From Picocystis sp. L7 (taxonomy: Eukaryota; Chlorophyta; Picocystophyceae; Picocystales; Picocystaceae): 64,000 bases of DNA. The notes beneath the pieces were generated by a model. It worked only from the letters and a program-made list of their open reading frames with translations. It had not been told where the DNA came from and made no database searches. The number at the start of each line of letters is the position of its first letter. The first letter of the stretch is position 1. The DNA lies in assembly GCA_020975725.1 (NCBI GenBank), contig QXJR01000019.1:186001-250000 (forward strand), given 5' to 3'. Positions 28,788-37,517 of the stretch are shown here, piece after piece. A program made the position numbers and the translations under genes.

Positions 28788-30230
28788 TTAGGCTGCAGGA
28801 AAGAAGGACAGAAAAGTGATCTCGTGCGTCCCCTTTTCACCTACCTCGTGCATTTCTATTTCGTCTGTATCTTTTCTTAGGGATCTCTCTATGCATTTCA
28901 AATCAAGGGGGTCTTGCCCTTGATCGTCTTCCAGCTCAGTTGCAGTGCTTGCCTCGCCGTGTGCTGGTAACCCCAACTTTTTCCTGAGCACTGCCATTTC
29001 TTCTGATGGGAAAATGGTGGACACGACTGCATCTAGACACAACGGCGGTGCTGGGGCTTCTAGTAGCATTTGGCCTTCTTGGTGCGATCTTGGACTCCCC
29101 TTTTGAACTTTATTAAGGATTCCTTGGCCGAATTCTCCGAGTGTTTTCCAGACCTTGCTGCTGTTCATGTCCTGTCCCATCCTACTGGGGGACGAAAACG
29201 TTTGTCTGGAAATCCCATCATTGTCGTTTCCTTCCTCCAGTAGCCATGACTGATTCAAGGAACTCTTTCCATCAAACCCTCCGATCAACAGCACCTGATT
29301 CGTGGAACGGAGCATCGTCAGGGAATGGCCCATGCATGCAGTTGGTCCACTGAGCCCCACAACATGCATCCATTGCACGCTTGCCCGATTGATCACCACG
29401 ACATTATCATAATACACTTCCTTTTTGGTGATCCAGCCCGCATCCCCTCTACCCCCTGCATATATCACAGCAGTGGCTGTAGAGACTGCCGCGTGCCCCC
29501 ACCTGCCCGTAGGACTAGTGCCTGGAATGTCCAGCTTAGACCAGGTACAATCCTTCCCCGTCTTGAACTCCTTGAGCACCCATAGATCGTTGAGGGCAGC
29601 GCCATTTGATCCTTTTCCCCCAAAAAGCAAGATGTGGTCGTTAATGATGTTGATGGTGTGGTGGCTCCTGGGTGGTGGGCCACCCTGTCCTGTGGGCAAT
29701 GCCCTCCACTTCCCTCCCTCCAGGTGGAGGACGTATGCGTCTCCCAGACATCTGGAACCGTCCGAACCTCCATGCAGCACGACGTACTTTCCATCTGTAC
29801 TTGTGGCAGAAGCAGCTGCTTCGCGAGCGGACGGTTCGCCGTTCTTTCCCTCCGACACTTGCGTCCACTGCCAAGTGTTCGTGTCCAGGGTCCAAACGTC
29901 GGCCGAGGGTCCGTCGGGTTTCCGCCCTCCCACGACGTACACGGATGTACCTACAGCGAAGCAGGCGTGATTTGCACGCGGTCCTGGTCCTTGTTGCTCC
30001 TCGACATCGCTTCCTTGTCCTCCTTCCACGGGTCGGAACCACCTATGGCTTCCCACGTGATACACCACCACGTCTTCCAGCAGCTTTCCTCGACCACGTG
30101 CGTCCACCACCTCCTCCCCTCCGTGCACCACCGCCATCTCACCGTCCCAGGCCTCGCTTCTCACGCATGCAACTGCGTGTCCGCGGCGAGAAGAAGGCGG
30201 CGAATCCGCCTCCAGTCGACGCCAGCGCAT
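28788..30230 (-). CDS. Kelch-repeat beta-propeller protein
   Basis: The 480-residue protein carries about five or six Kelch-type blades between residues 1 and 330. Recurrent marks are GHAVACV, NHACFAVGTSVYVVGG then WTLDTNTWQW, KYVVLHGG, HHTINIINDHILLFGG then LNDLWVL, GHAAVSTATAVIYAGG and GHSLTMLRSTNQVLLIGGFDG. The last 130 residues have no recognised domain and are predicted helical and charged near the end (ELEDDQGQDPLDLKCIERSL). The Trp/Gly-Gly spacing resembles plant acyl-CoA-binding or Rab9-effector-like Kelch proteins, but no accompanying catalytic domain is present. ATG at 30230; the frame is open upstream to 30398 without a better ATG. Likely a protein-interaction scaffold; partner unknown. 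Confidence 0.82.
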   Translation of the reverse strand: MRWRRLEADSPPSSRRGHAVACVRSEAWDGEMAVVHGGEEVVDARGRGKLLEDVVVYHVGSHRWFRPVEGGQGSDVEEQQGPGPRANHACFAVGTSVYVVGGRKPDGPSADVWTLDTNTWQWTQVSEGKNGEPSAREAAASATSTDGKYVVLHGGSDGSRCLGDAYVLHLEGGKWRALPTGQGGPPPRSHHTINIINDHILLFGGKGSNGAALNDLWVLKEFKTGKDCTWSKLDIPGTSPTGRWGHAAVSTATAVIYAGGRGDAGWITKKEVYYDNVVVINRASVQWMHVVGLSGPTACMGHSLTMLRSTNQVLLIGGFDGKSSLNQSWLLEEGNDNDGISRQTFSSPSRMGQDMNSSKVWKTLGEFGQGILNKVQKGSPRSHQEGQMLLEAPAPPLCLDAVVSTIFPSEEMAVLRKKLGLPAHGEASTATELEDDQGQDPLDLKCIERSLRKDTDEIEMHEVGEKGTHEITFLSFFPAA

Positions 30231-31933
30231 CGTGTCGCGCGATGTCGAAATCCGACACTTCTGCCTTCCATTGGAACCAACCGGCCGTCTCCCCCGACTG
30301 ACCGCCCGATCAACCGGACAGACAACCTTACTAAGGGATGGGTCTGAACCGGGTCGGTTCGACCGATGGATCCTCGTCCGAGAGGGAAGAGGCATCACAC
30401 GAGCAACACCATGTGGAAGGTACAGGCAGAGATGCTACGTGGCATGGGAGGTGCCCTGGGTCGCACGTTCAACATCGAGATTTCGAGTCGTTACAGCCGT
30501 GATGTAGTGGGTCAAGACCCCAACTGAGCGACTGCGACAAGAAACGCCGTAGAAGAGGAAACGACCATCGACTCAATCCGTCAATGCTACTCCACGAGAT
30601 CGAGGGCCACATGAAAGAAGTCAACCATCCACAGACAAAGCATTGCAAGTTGTGCCCTGTTCGAAGGGGAAAATTGTCTGCGGCCTTTGCCAGCCACGCA
30701 ACATCAAGCTGCACATGATGGGGCCAAGTGCACACGCGGGAATAATTTTGCATCACATAGAGTGTGTCATAGTTGTAGGCGAAGGTGCAACATCTTACGC
30801 ATAGTGGTGTTTGGCTTTCGCACCAGAAAAACACGGAGTCGCAAAGAACTCAATTCAAAATTATGAGAATTGTGGATCAATCACTGCGTTGCATAGATCA
30901 ATGAACAACTATCCAACAATGCCTAAAACCCCAACGGCCTTTGTTCCACTCCTATTGACCATTGCCTCGCTGTTGTTGATGTATGGCACCACCTCGCGCA
31001 CGATAGGGTGGGGGCATCGGTACCACATGACGAGCAACACTCAAAACAAAGGTATTGTTGAGACGAAGGGGCGCATTCTTTAGATTCGATGGGGCTTTGG
31101 CATGGACATTGGTCAAACTTGTGGATCTCGCAATGGAATGTTTCACAACAAGGAGCTCTACTCCTACTAGCGAAACACACCATCTTCTTGGTGCGTTGAT
31201 CTACCAATGTACATCGCAAGATTGGCATCGACTGTTGTAACTTAGTGATGCTGTCACAAATGCACAACAATGGAATGTGAGGGCATGAGCTAGCCGTGCT
31301 AGCTTGGAACAACTCTTCGAGGACGATTTGTACACATTGATGGTTTTCGACATTCCATATGAAAGGAAGGAGAGCAAGGCGTATCCTCGCATGGTCCTGC
31401 CCAAGTAACGATGCTTGCCTCTTCCTTGCGACGCTAGATTGAGGCGAACCTAACTTTACATGTTGTCGATGACAACGCAAGCCGTGTTGCGAAGCTTTCC
31501 GAGGGTAGGATGCAACATTCCTCGTGGAATCGGGCGAACGAAGCAGACAACAGGTGGCTTGCGCTTCCCATGCACAGCTCGGAGGGGTGCCTTCACGTTT
31601 TCCAGCCGTTCGAGTGCACCGTTGAGGCGGAAGGAGTTCACCATCCGTCGTCGACAAGCTCCTTGCCGGTCCACTCCCACTCCCTTGGATTTCTTGTACG
31701 CCGCCACGCTTTCCCTGTGCTTTCGCATCGCGCGGGGGCGTGATTCGAACCTGCCGTTGTTTCCGTTGTCAGATGCTTGCAAAGAAGGGCGGGTTCTTCT
31801 TCTTCCTCTGGGGGATGGAGAGGTCGTGTCGTACCCAGGCACACGTGTTTGGGGTCTTGTGTTCTCCACCACACATTGGTGGATCCACGTGGACCTCGCC
31901 TGGCACGAAAGGTCGCGCACGTTCGAGGCGAAG
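30231..31933. other. Divergent intergenic region, Kelch / ABHD5-like, with AT-rich island
   Basis: The first 250 bp is the Kelch promoter. Between about 30500 and 31450 is an AT-richer island with only short frames on both strands; some minus-strand fragments (30923-31404) look faintly coding but no family could be named. The ABHD frame is open from an ATG at 31460, so 31460-31933 may be an N-terminal extension or 5' leader. Confidence 0.4.
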
Positions 31934-33052
31934 ATGGCGGTTCCAGCCGCGCAGGCGGGCTTCTCCCCGTCGAAAGGGTCGCCGCGAAGGTGGCTGAGGG
32001 CCGCACGGTGGCGGCACACGTCCGTGGAGGAGGCGCGAGCGGCGGAATGGCGGCTTTTGACCCACGCCGGTTGTGCGTTTCGTGTGGAAGACGTCAAGTG
32101 TGGAGACACCCAAGAACACTACATGCACACCGTGGTGGGAGGGGAAGACACGAATCCTACCCTGGTGTGCACAGCAGGATATGGTGCTGGACTGGGATTC
32201 TTCTATCGAAACCTGTCCTTCCTAACACAACACTTTCGAACGTTTGCCGTGGACCTCCTCGGATGCGGACTGTCGGGAAGGCCGAAATTCGAGGCCAAGA
32301 ACAGGGAAGAGGCGGAAGATTTCTTCGTAGACGCCCTGGAGAAGTGGAGGATCGAACAAGGTTTGGAAGACATCATACTGCTCGGCCACAGCCTTGGCGG
32401 ATACCTGTCTACGTGCTACGCCTTGAAGTATCCAAAGCATGTGAAAAAGCTCATCTTGGTGTGTCCTGCGGGTGTGGACGAGAGACCAAAAGACTACGCT
32501 CCAAGAAACTCTTACATCTTCAAGACCTTTCGATGGGCCTGGAACAAGGGGGTCACGCCAGGGATGATCGTCCGCTTTCTAGGTCCGCTGGGACCGTCCA
32601 TGTGCAGCAGGTACACCCGCTCGAGATTCGCAAACGTTGAAAGAGGCTGGACGCATGGTGAGTGTCTTCCAGAGGACACATTGGTTAGCTTTTCCGAGTA
32701 CATGTACCATGTTCTTGCTCAGAAAGGCAGTGGAGAGCACGCGCTCAGGCATTTGCTTGCCCCGGGAGCATGGGCTCATGCGCCCCTGCAGAGTCGAATG
32801 GACAAGCTAAACATCCCAATCACATTTGTGTATGGAGAGAAGGATTGGATGAATTGGAAGGCAGGGGATCAAATCTGTAGGAGCAAAGGAGAGGAAAATG
32901 CATGGCTGCACAGGATAGACAAGTCTGGGCACTACACGTTTCTGGATCGTCCACATGATTTCAACAACGTGTTGACACTTATTTTGCAACGATACCAAGG
33001 CCAGCATCAGCAAGCAGTGGAAAGTATGGTAAGCAGTGGAGCTATGAGATGA
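31934..33052 (+). CDS. ABHD4/5 (CGI-58)-like alpha/beta hydrolase
   Basis: An alpha/beta hydrolase of the CGI-58 group, known in plants and animals for lipid-droplet and lysophospholipid metabolism. From the ATG at 31934 it is 372 aa: a Trp/Arg-rich start with a SVEEARAAEWRLL helix, VCTAGYGAGLGFFYRNL (oxyanion region), the nucleophile elbow GHSLGG (Ser153), VYGEKDWMNW (acid region) and SGHYTFLDRP (catalytic His). The His is followed by an HxxxxD pattern (HYTFLD), as in CGI-58 proteins with acyltransferase activity. Unlike animal ABHD5, which lacks the nucleophile Ser, this one keeps it, as plant CGI-58 does. The frame is open back to an ATG at 31460; that 158-residue extension is basic and could be targeting. 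Its stop overlaps the next gene on the other strand by 11 bp. Confidence 0.85.
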   Translation: MAVPAAQAGFSPSKGSPRRWLRAARWRHTSVEEARAAEWRLLTHAGCAFRVEDVKCGDTQEHYMHTVVGGEDTNPTLVCTAGYGAGLGFFYRNLSFLTQHFRTFAVDLLGCGLSGRPKFEAKNREEAEDFFVDALEKWRIEQGLEDIILLGHSLGGYLSTCYALKYPKHVKKLILVCPAGVDERPKDYAPRNSYIFKTFRWAWNKGVTPGMIVRFLGPLGPSMCSRYTRSRFANVERGWTHGECLPEDTLVSFSEYMYHVLAQKGSGEHALRHLLAPGAWAHAPLQSRMDKLNIPITFVYGEKDWMNWKAGDQICRSKGEENAWLHRIDKSGHYTFLDRPHDFNNVLTLILQRYQGQHQQAVESMVSSGAMR

Positions 33053-35015
33053 CGCAGCACTTGTTCGTCTTCTTCGTGGGAGCAGATTGTCCAGGCAGGT
33101 CATCCAGCGATTTGACTTCGGACAATGCTTCCACGATGGTTCGAAAATCTGGTCTTTTCTCGGAGTCCGTGTCCCACATGCGACTGATAAGCCTTTTGAC
33201 GGACGCCGGGGTCCGCTGCATGTATGGTCGCACCCCTTTGCAGACCATGTTGCCCAGCTCCTGAAAACTCCAAACCTGGAGCTCGTCTTCAAAAGGCACT
33301 TTACCTTCGAATAGCTCGTACATTACCATCGCAAAGCTGTACACATCCACTTTAAAGTTATAAGGTTCGTTCAAAAAAATTTCGGGCGGCATGTAACAGA
33401 AGCTTCCTGCACTTGTCATCCTATACCTCGTATTCAGGAAAGCCTGGCTGCTCTTGTTCGATGGCCTCATAATTGACTTGGACAGCCCAAAGTCGGCAAT
33501 CTTAGCAGTGCCGCCACGATCCAGGAGTATGTTATCTGGCTTCAGATCGCGGTGGATGACGGCACATGGCCGCTTATTGTGCAGATAGGACATTCCACAG
33601 GCGGATTGAATGAAGATGTCCAAACATTTACCGAGCGGTACCTGCTGACCCATGGTCCGTGCTCCAGCAATCAAATCACGCAACGATCCTCCTGGCATGT
33701 ATTCCTCGATGATGCAATACGGTGGATCTATCGTGCATGCCCCAAGGAATTGAACCACATTCGGATGCGCGATGGAACTGAAAACGCTCAGTTCTGTGCG
33801 GAACGTGGCCAGGGCATCTTGGCTCGCAACTCGGGGCTCGTGCAGCTCCTTCACGGCCACGATGGTGCCTTTCCACTTGGCAGTGTACACCTTACCGAAG
33901 GTCCCCGACTTCATCATCCTCGTTTCGGCGGGCATTTCTTCCAACTGCGACCGCGGAATTTCCCAGTCGATGTCTCTCATGGCGACCTTGTTGTTGTGTT
34001 CTTCCAGGGTGATGAAATGCCCTTTGTCGAAGAGCCTGGCCTTGTGCGCAAGCAGAAGCTCCACAATGTCGTAGTGACCCCTGTTCAGTGCATCTTTCAG
34101 GGGCGTTCCATCCCACCTGTCGACCGGGGATGGGTTGGTCCCTTGCTCAAGCAGCCATTTCGCCACATGCGATTGTCCTTCAGAGCAGGCCAGGTGGAGC
34201 GGTGTCCTCTTGTCGTAATCGGCGCAATCCTTGAGTTGGACATCTTGCTCGACGAGCTCCATGACGCTATCCAGGTCCCCTGCACTGGCGGCAAAGAGGA
34301 TCTTGGAGACCTGGTTGGGTGGGGAGCCGGCCGTGTTGGCAAGGACTTGGTTGTATTCGTTCAGATTGTAATACTTCCCTTCCAAGTACACTCGTCCCTC
34401 GTACTTTTGGAGGAGGGCAACCACTTCTGGTTTGTCTCCTTTGATGGCATCGTGCATGGGCGTGTTTTTCCAACGATCGATGGGAGACGGGTTGGCCCCT
34501 TTGGCCAGCAGCAACCTCACCACGCTCGTCTTTCCATTCCCAGCCGCCACGTGCAAGGGCGTCCTCCGATCGTAATCGCTGCAGTCGATCAGTTGGGGAT
34601 CCTCTTCGAAGACGGACGTGAGCCTCTTCGTGGCTCCGATGCTCGACAAGAAGAGCACCTCGGACACGACGTGTTGCTTCCGGACCTCTTGTTCCAGCTC
34701 CTCGTCTTCGCCGTCCCACGATCCGTCCGCCACGTCCATCGTCGAGACCACCTTACGCAAGGCATCCTTCGCTTCGTCCTGTTCCTTCGCCGGCACGAGC
34801 TCCAGTGCGCTCGCGCTGCTCGGGATGCCCGATCGCTTCTTCTCGCGCATGTCCGTCGCTTTCGATCCTCGTTTTCGCGCGTCCGAGCTTCCACGGGCTT
34901 CACAGCACCGCCATGGCGTTCTTCGAGTCGCCTGGGTGGCGCCAGCACGCACGTGCGAGGCGCGCTTCGACGTGGAAGGCGTCGAACGAAGCGCGCGAAG
35001 CGCGATGGACGGCAT
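33042..35015 (-). CDS. Ankyrin-repeat TKL (integrin-linked-kinase-like) protein kinase A
   Basis: The 657-residue protein has a basic N-terminus, then two pairs of ankyrin repeats (DYDRRTPLHVAAGNGKTSVV, then IDRWKNTPMHDAIKGDK; later DYDKRTPLHLACSEGQ, then VDRWDGTPLKDALNRGHYDI), followed by a TKL kinase domain: SGTFGKVYTAKW, VAVKELHEPR (Lys), CGMSYLHNKRPCAVIHRDLKPDN, ADFGLSKS, MPPEIF, YSFAMVMYELFEGKVPF. All catalytic residues are present. The architecture matches plant ankyrin/ILK-type Raf-like kinases. The C-terminus ends KCCVIS: the last four residues form a CaaX-type box preceded by another Cys, suggesting farnesylation and/or palmitoylation. ATG at 35015 (an alternative is 34850). It is divergent from kinase B, and its stop overlaps the ABHD gene. 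Confidence 0.9.
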   Translation of the reverse strand: MPSIALRALRSTPSTSKRASHVRAGATQATRRTPWRCCEARGSSDARKRGSKATDMREKKRSGIPSSASALELVPAKEQDEAKDALRKVVSTMDVADGSWDGEDEELEQEVRKQHVVSEVLFLSSIGATKRLTSVFEEDPQLIDCSDYDRRTPLHVAAGNGKTSVVRLLLAKGANPSPIDRWKNTPMHDAIKGDKPEVVALLQKYEGRVYLEGKYYNLNEYNQVLANTAGSPPNQVSKILFAASAGDLDSVMELVEQDVQLKDCADYDKRTPLHLACSEGQSHVAKWLLEQGTNPSPVDRWDGTPLKDALNRGHYDIVELLLAHKARLFDKGHFITLEEHNNKVAMRDIDWEIPRSQLEEMPAETRMMKSGTFGKVYTAKWKGTIVAVKELHEPRVASQDALATFRTELSVFSSIAHPNVVQFLGACTIDPPYCIIEEYMPGGSLRDLIAGARTMGQQVPLGKCLDIFIQSACGMSYLHNKRPCAVIHRDLKPDNILLDRGGTAKIADFGLSKSIMRPSNKSSQAFLNTRYRMTSAGSFCYMPPEIFLNEPYNFKVDVYSFAMVMYELFEGKVPFEDELQVWSFQELGNMVCKGVRPYMQRTPASVKRLISRMWDTDSEKRPDFRTIVEALSEVKSLDDLPGQSAPTKKTNKCCVIS

Positions 35016-35578
35016 GGCCGGGGTAGGGTTGGCCCCACGTGACGACGAACGTCGTGTCTTGTGATTGGTGGACGCACCGAGTCGGGGGCCGGGATTGGCG
35101 GGACGGGAAGGGCGGGGACAGTCCTGGTTTGGGATTGGTGGAAGGTCGATCACGTGGGGAGGAGGCCTGCTCCCGGGTTCCGGGGGCGCCGGGTCGACCG
35201 GACGTACGAACCCCCTTTGCGGTTCCTTTCCAAAGGGAACCCTTGTGGGTGGACCTCCTCCTTTCGAACCCGTGCCCCCTTCCGATTCCAAGGGATCGAT
35301 CGATCGATCGGGTGGGAGGTTCCCCTCTCCACCCTCGCCTCCCCCCACCGGACTGCCCTCCTTCGATTGGGATCGATCCTCCGATCGAACCCGTCGGGTT
35401 CCCGGTTCAAACCCGCGTTCTCCCGGGTACGAACCCGACCGTCCTGACCGGATCGCACAGGAAACCACCACAACGCCACAACCGACGACGACGCGACACA
35501 AGGCGACACAAGGCGGCTTGCACGTGTCCTTTCGACGTCCCCTTTTGCTGCACGTTCGCGTGCGTGGGCGTGGGAGGG
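35016..35578. promoter_or_regulatory. Bidirectional promoter with phased CCAAT boxes (kinases A and B)
   Basis: This 560-bp space separates two related divergent kinases. Inverted CCAAT boxes (ATTGG) lie at 35064, 35094 and 35134, spaced 30 and 40 bp. It also has CCTTTCCAAAGGGAACCC at 35225-35242 and a GATC run (GGGATCGATCGATCGATCGGG, about 35291-35311). Confidence 0.55.
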
Positions 35579-37051
35579 ATGACGAAGAAGAAAGGGAAGC
35601 CGCCGCCCATGGACGCGGTGGCGGAAGAACCGAAGCCGAACCCAGGGAACAAGGACGGCGGACACAGCTCGCACAGCCAGACGTCTTCGGTGCGTGCGAG
35701 GTTGAACGCGGACGAGATCGCCAGGAACGCGCAGATCCTGTACTACGCCAGCTCGGGAGACATCAAGTCGCTCAAGGCGCTCCAGGAGAACTCTCCCGAG
35801 GTGCTGGAAGCACAAGACTACGACGAAAGGACCACGCTGCACCTGGCCGCTTCGGAAGGACGCGTCGAAACCGTCCAGTGGCTGCTGGAACAAGGCGCGA
35901 ATCCGAACCCCGTGGATCGATGGGGTGGAACGCCGCTCCAAGACGCACTACGAAACAACCACATGAGCACCGTCGAAGCGCTGAACAAACACGGAGCCAG
36001 GATCCTCAAAGGTGGCGTGTTCGTCACCCTGGCCGAAGCCGAAGTGGATCGAGACGTGTCCTCGGTGAGCTGGGAAATCGATCCATACGAACTCGAACTC
36101 GACTGCCGAGGTGCCAAGAAGGGAAAGAAGGTGGGCGTAGACCAGCTGGACGAGGCCAAGAGGAAATATCCGGAGAGCATGCTCGGGGAAGGCTCGTTCG
36201 GGGCGGTGTATCGGATGAGGTGGAGAGGAACCACCGTGGCCGTCAAAAGACTCCACCGTGAGCTGCTGACCAACAACACGGCCCTCACCCTGTTCCGTGC
36301 CGAGCTCAACATCCTCTGCTCGCTGGCACATCCCAACATCGTGCAGTTCCTCGGCGCGTGCACCAGGACGCAGCCTTGCTTCATCATCACGGAATTCCTG
36401 GACGGTGGAAACGTCGGAGATCTCATGGCCAAGGTCGCCATGCAAGGACCCCTCACCCTGAAGAGAGCTGCGCAGATATCCTTGGACACCGCCCGTGGCA
36501 TGGCCTATCTCCACGGCAAGAGGCCTCATGCCATCATACATCGGGACTTGAAGCCAGAAAACATCTTGCTGGACACGGGCGGACGTGCGAAGATCACGGA
36601 CTTTGGTCTTTCCAAGGCCGTTTTGAACGTCGGCGGGAAAGGTTCCTACCTGGACCAGAACTACAAGATGACGGGTGGGACGGGGACGTGGTTGATGATG
36701 GCACCCGAAGTGTACAGGAAGGAGCACTATTCCCTCAAGGCGGACGTCTACAGCTTTGCCATGATCATGTACGAGCTGTTCGAAGGACGTCGTCCCTTCC
36801 AGGAGCGTTTGGAGATGGGGAAGGATTTCAAGGCGGTGGCGTACGAGGCCAGTCGTGGTCTCCGTCCGAGCCTGGTCCGCACCCCGGAGGAGCTCAAGCC
36901 ATTGGTGCGTTCCATGTGGAGTCCCGACAGCGAGCAGCGTCCTAGCTTCGAGGAGATTGTGCGTCAGCTCAGCCGTTACTACCGGCGTTTGTCCCATCCA
37001 CACGCAGGCTCCCAGGCCCACCACAACCGCGGTTGCTGCTCCATTTGCTAG
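35579..37051 (+). CDS. Ankyrin-repeat TKL (integrin-linked-kinase-like) protein kinase B
   Basis: A 490-residue paralogue of kinase A: a Lys/Pro-rich start, ankyrin repeats (ILYYASSGDIKSLKALQEN, DYDERTTLHLAASEGRVETV, VDRWGGTPLQDALRNNHMSTV), a linker, then a TKL kinase domain with LGEGSFGAVYRMRW, VAVKRLHREL, GMAYLHGKRPHAIIHRDLKPEN, TDFGLSKA, MAPEVY and YSFAMIMYELFEGRRPF. It has one ankyrin set where kinase A has two. Catalytic residues are complete. It ends NRGCCSIC, again a paired-Cys tail with a CaaX-like shape (CSIC), so both kinases may be lipid-anchored. ATG at 35579; the long upstream frame is promoter DNA. Divergent pairing and shared domains suggest duplication by inversion; ankyrin-Raf-like kinases are common in green plants. 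Confidence 0.9.
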   Translation: MTKKKGKPPPMDAVAEEPKPNPGNKDGGHSSHSQTSSVRARLNADEIARNAQILYYASSGDIKSLKALQENSPEVLEAQDYDERTTLHLAASEGRVETVQWLLEQGANPNPVDRWGGTPLQDALRNNHMSTVEALNKHGARILKGGVFVTLAEAEVDRDVSSVSWEIDPYELELDCRGAKKGKKVGVDQLDEAKRKYPESMLGEGSFGAVYRMRWRGTTVAVKRLHRELLTNNTALTLFRAELNILCSLAHPNIVQFLGACTRTQPCFIITEFLDGGNVGDLMAKVAMQGPLTLKRAAQISLDTARGMAYLHGKRPHAIIHRDLKPENILLDTGGRAKITDFGLSKAVLNVGGKGSYLDQNYKMTGGTGTWLMMAPEVYRKEHYSLKADVYSFAMIMYELFEGRRPFQERLEMGKDFKAVAYEASRGLRPSLVRTPEELKPLVRSMWSPDSEQRPSFEEIVRQLSRYYRRLSHPHAGSQAHHNRGCCSIC

Positions 37052-37517
37052 CTCCATCCCTCCCTGATTCCTATTGTGGTCCATCTGTTCCCCTCCCTTG
37101 CTTCCTAACCAAACCAAACCGAAACCAGCAAAAGATCCGAATTGCCCCTTCCCTTTCCCCTTGTTTCACCTCGTCCCTTCCTTCGTCGGCTCTCTTTTTC
37201 GTTTTTGTTTTCGTTCGGGTTAACCTCGTCGGTTGGCCTTCCCCTTTCCCGCCTTTTCGCATTCGTTCGATTCCCATTCGATCGTTGCAAAGCACGAGGA
37301 GCCTCGCGGCGTGCTGCGCTCTTTTTCGAGCGCGTGGGAGGACCACGAGACGGAGGAAGGGACGTGCACCTCGCCACGTGCCGCAAGGCTGCACGTGGGC
37401 GGCACGCGAAGGCACAGGTGGGACCGGAGGAACGCCAACGGACGCGAAGCGAAACGCACGTGAGAGAGTGGGAATCGGAGCTGATTGTGTCGAAACGGAC
37501 GGTCCAGGAGGAGAACC
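37052..37517. other. Spacer upstream of the coiled-coil gene
   Basis: A 466-bp pyrimidine-rich stretch (37080-37260), then the leader of the next gene. Contains GTTAACC at about 37218. No coding frame supported. Confidence 0.4.

Noticed and set aside
31660-31770. tRNA-like T-arm word (GGTTCGAATC) on the minus strand
   Set aside because: The stem bases do not pair, no D-arm or anticodon arm fits, and TTCGAA words are common in this genome's upstream regions.
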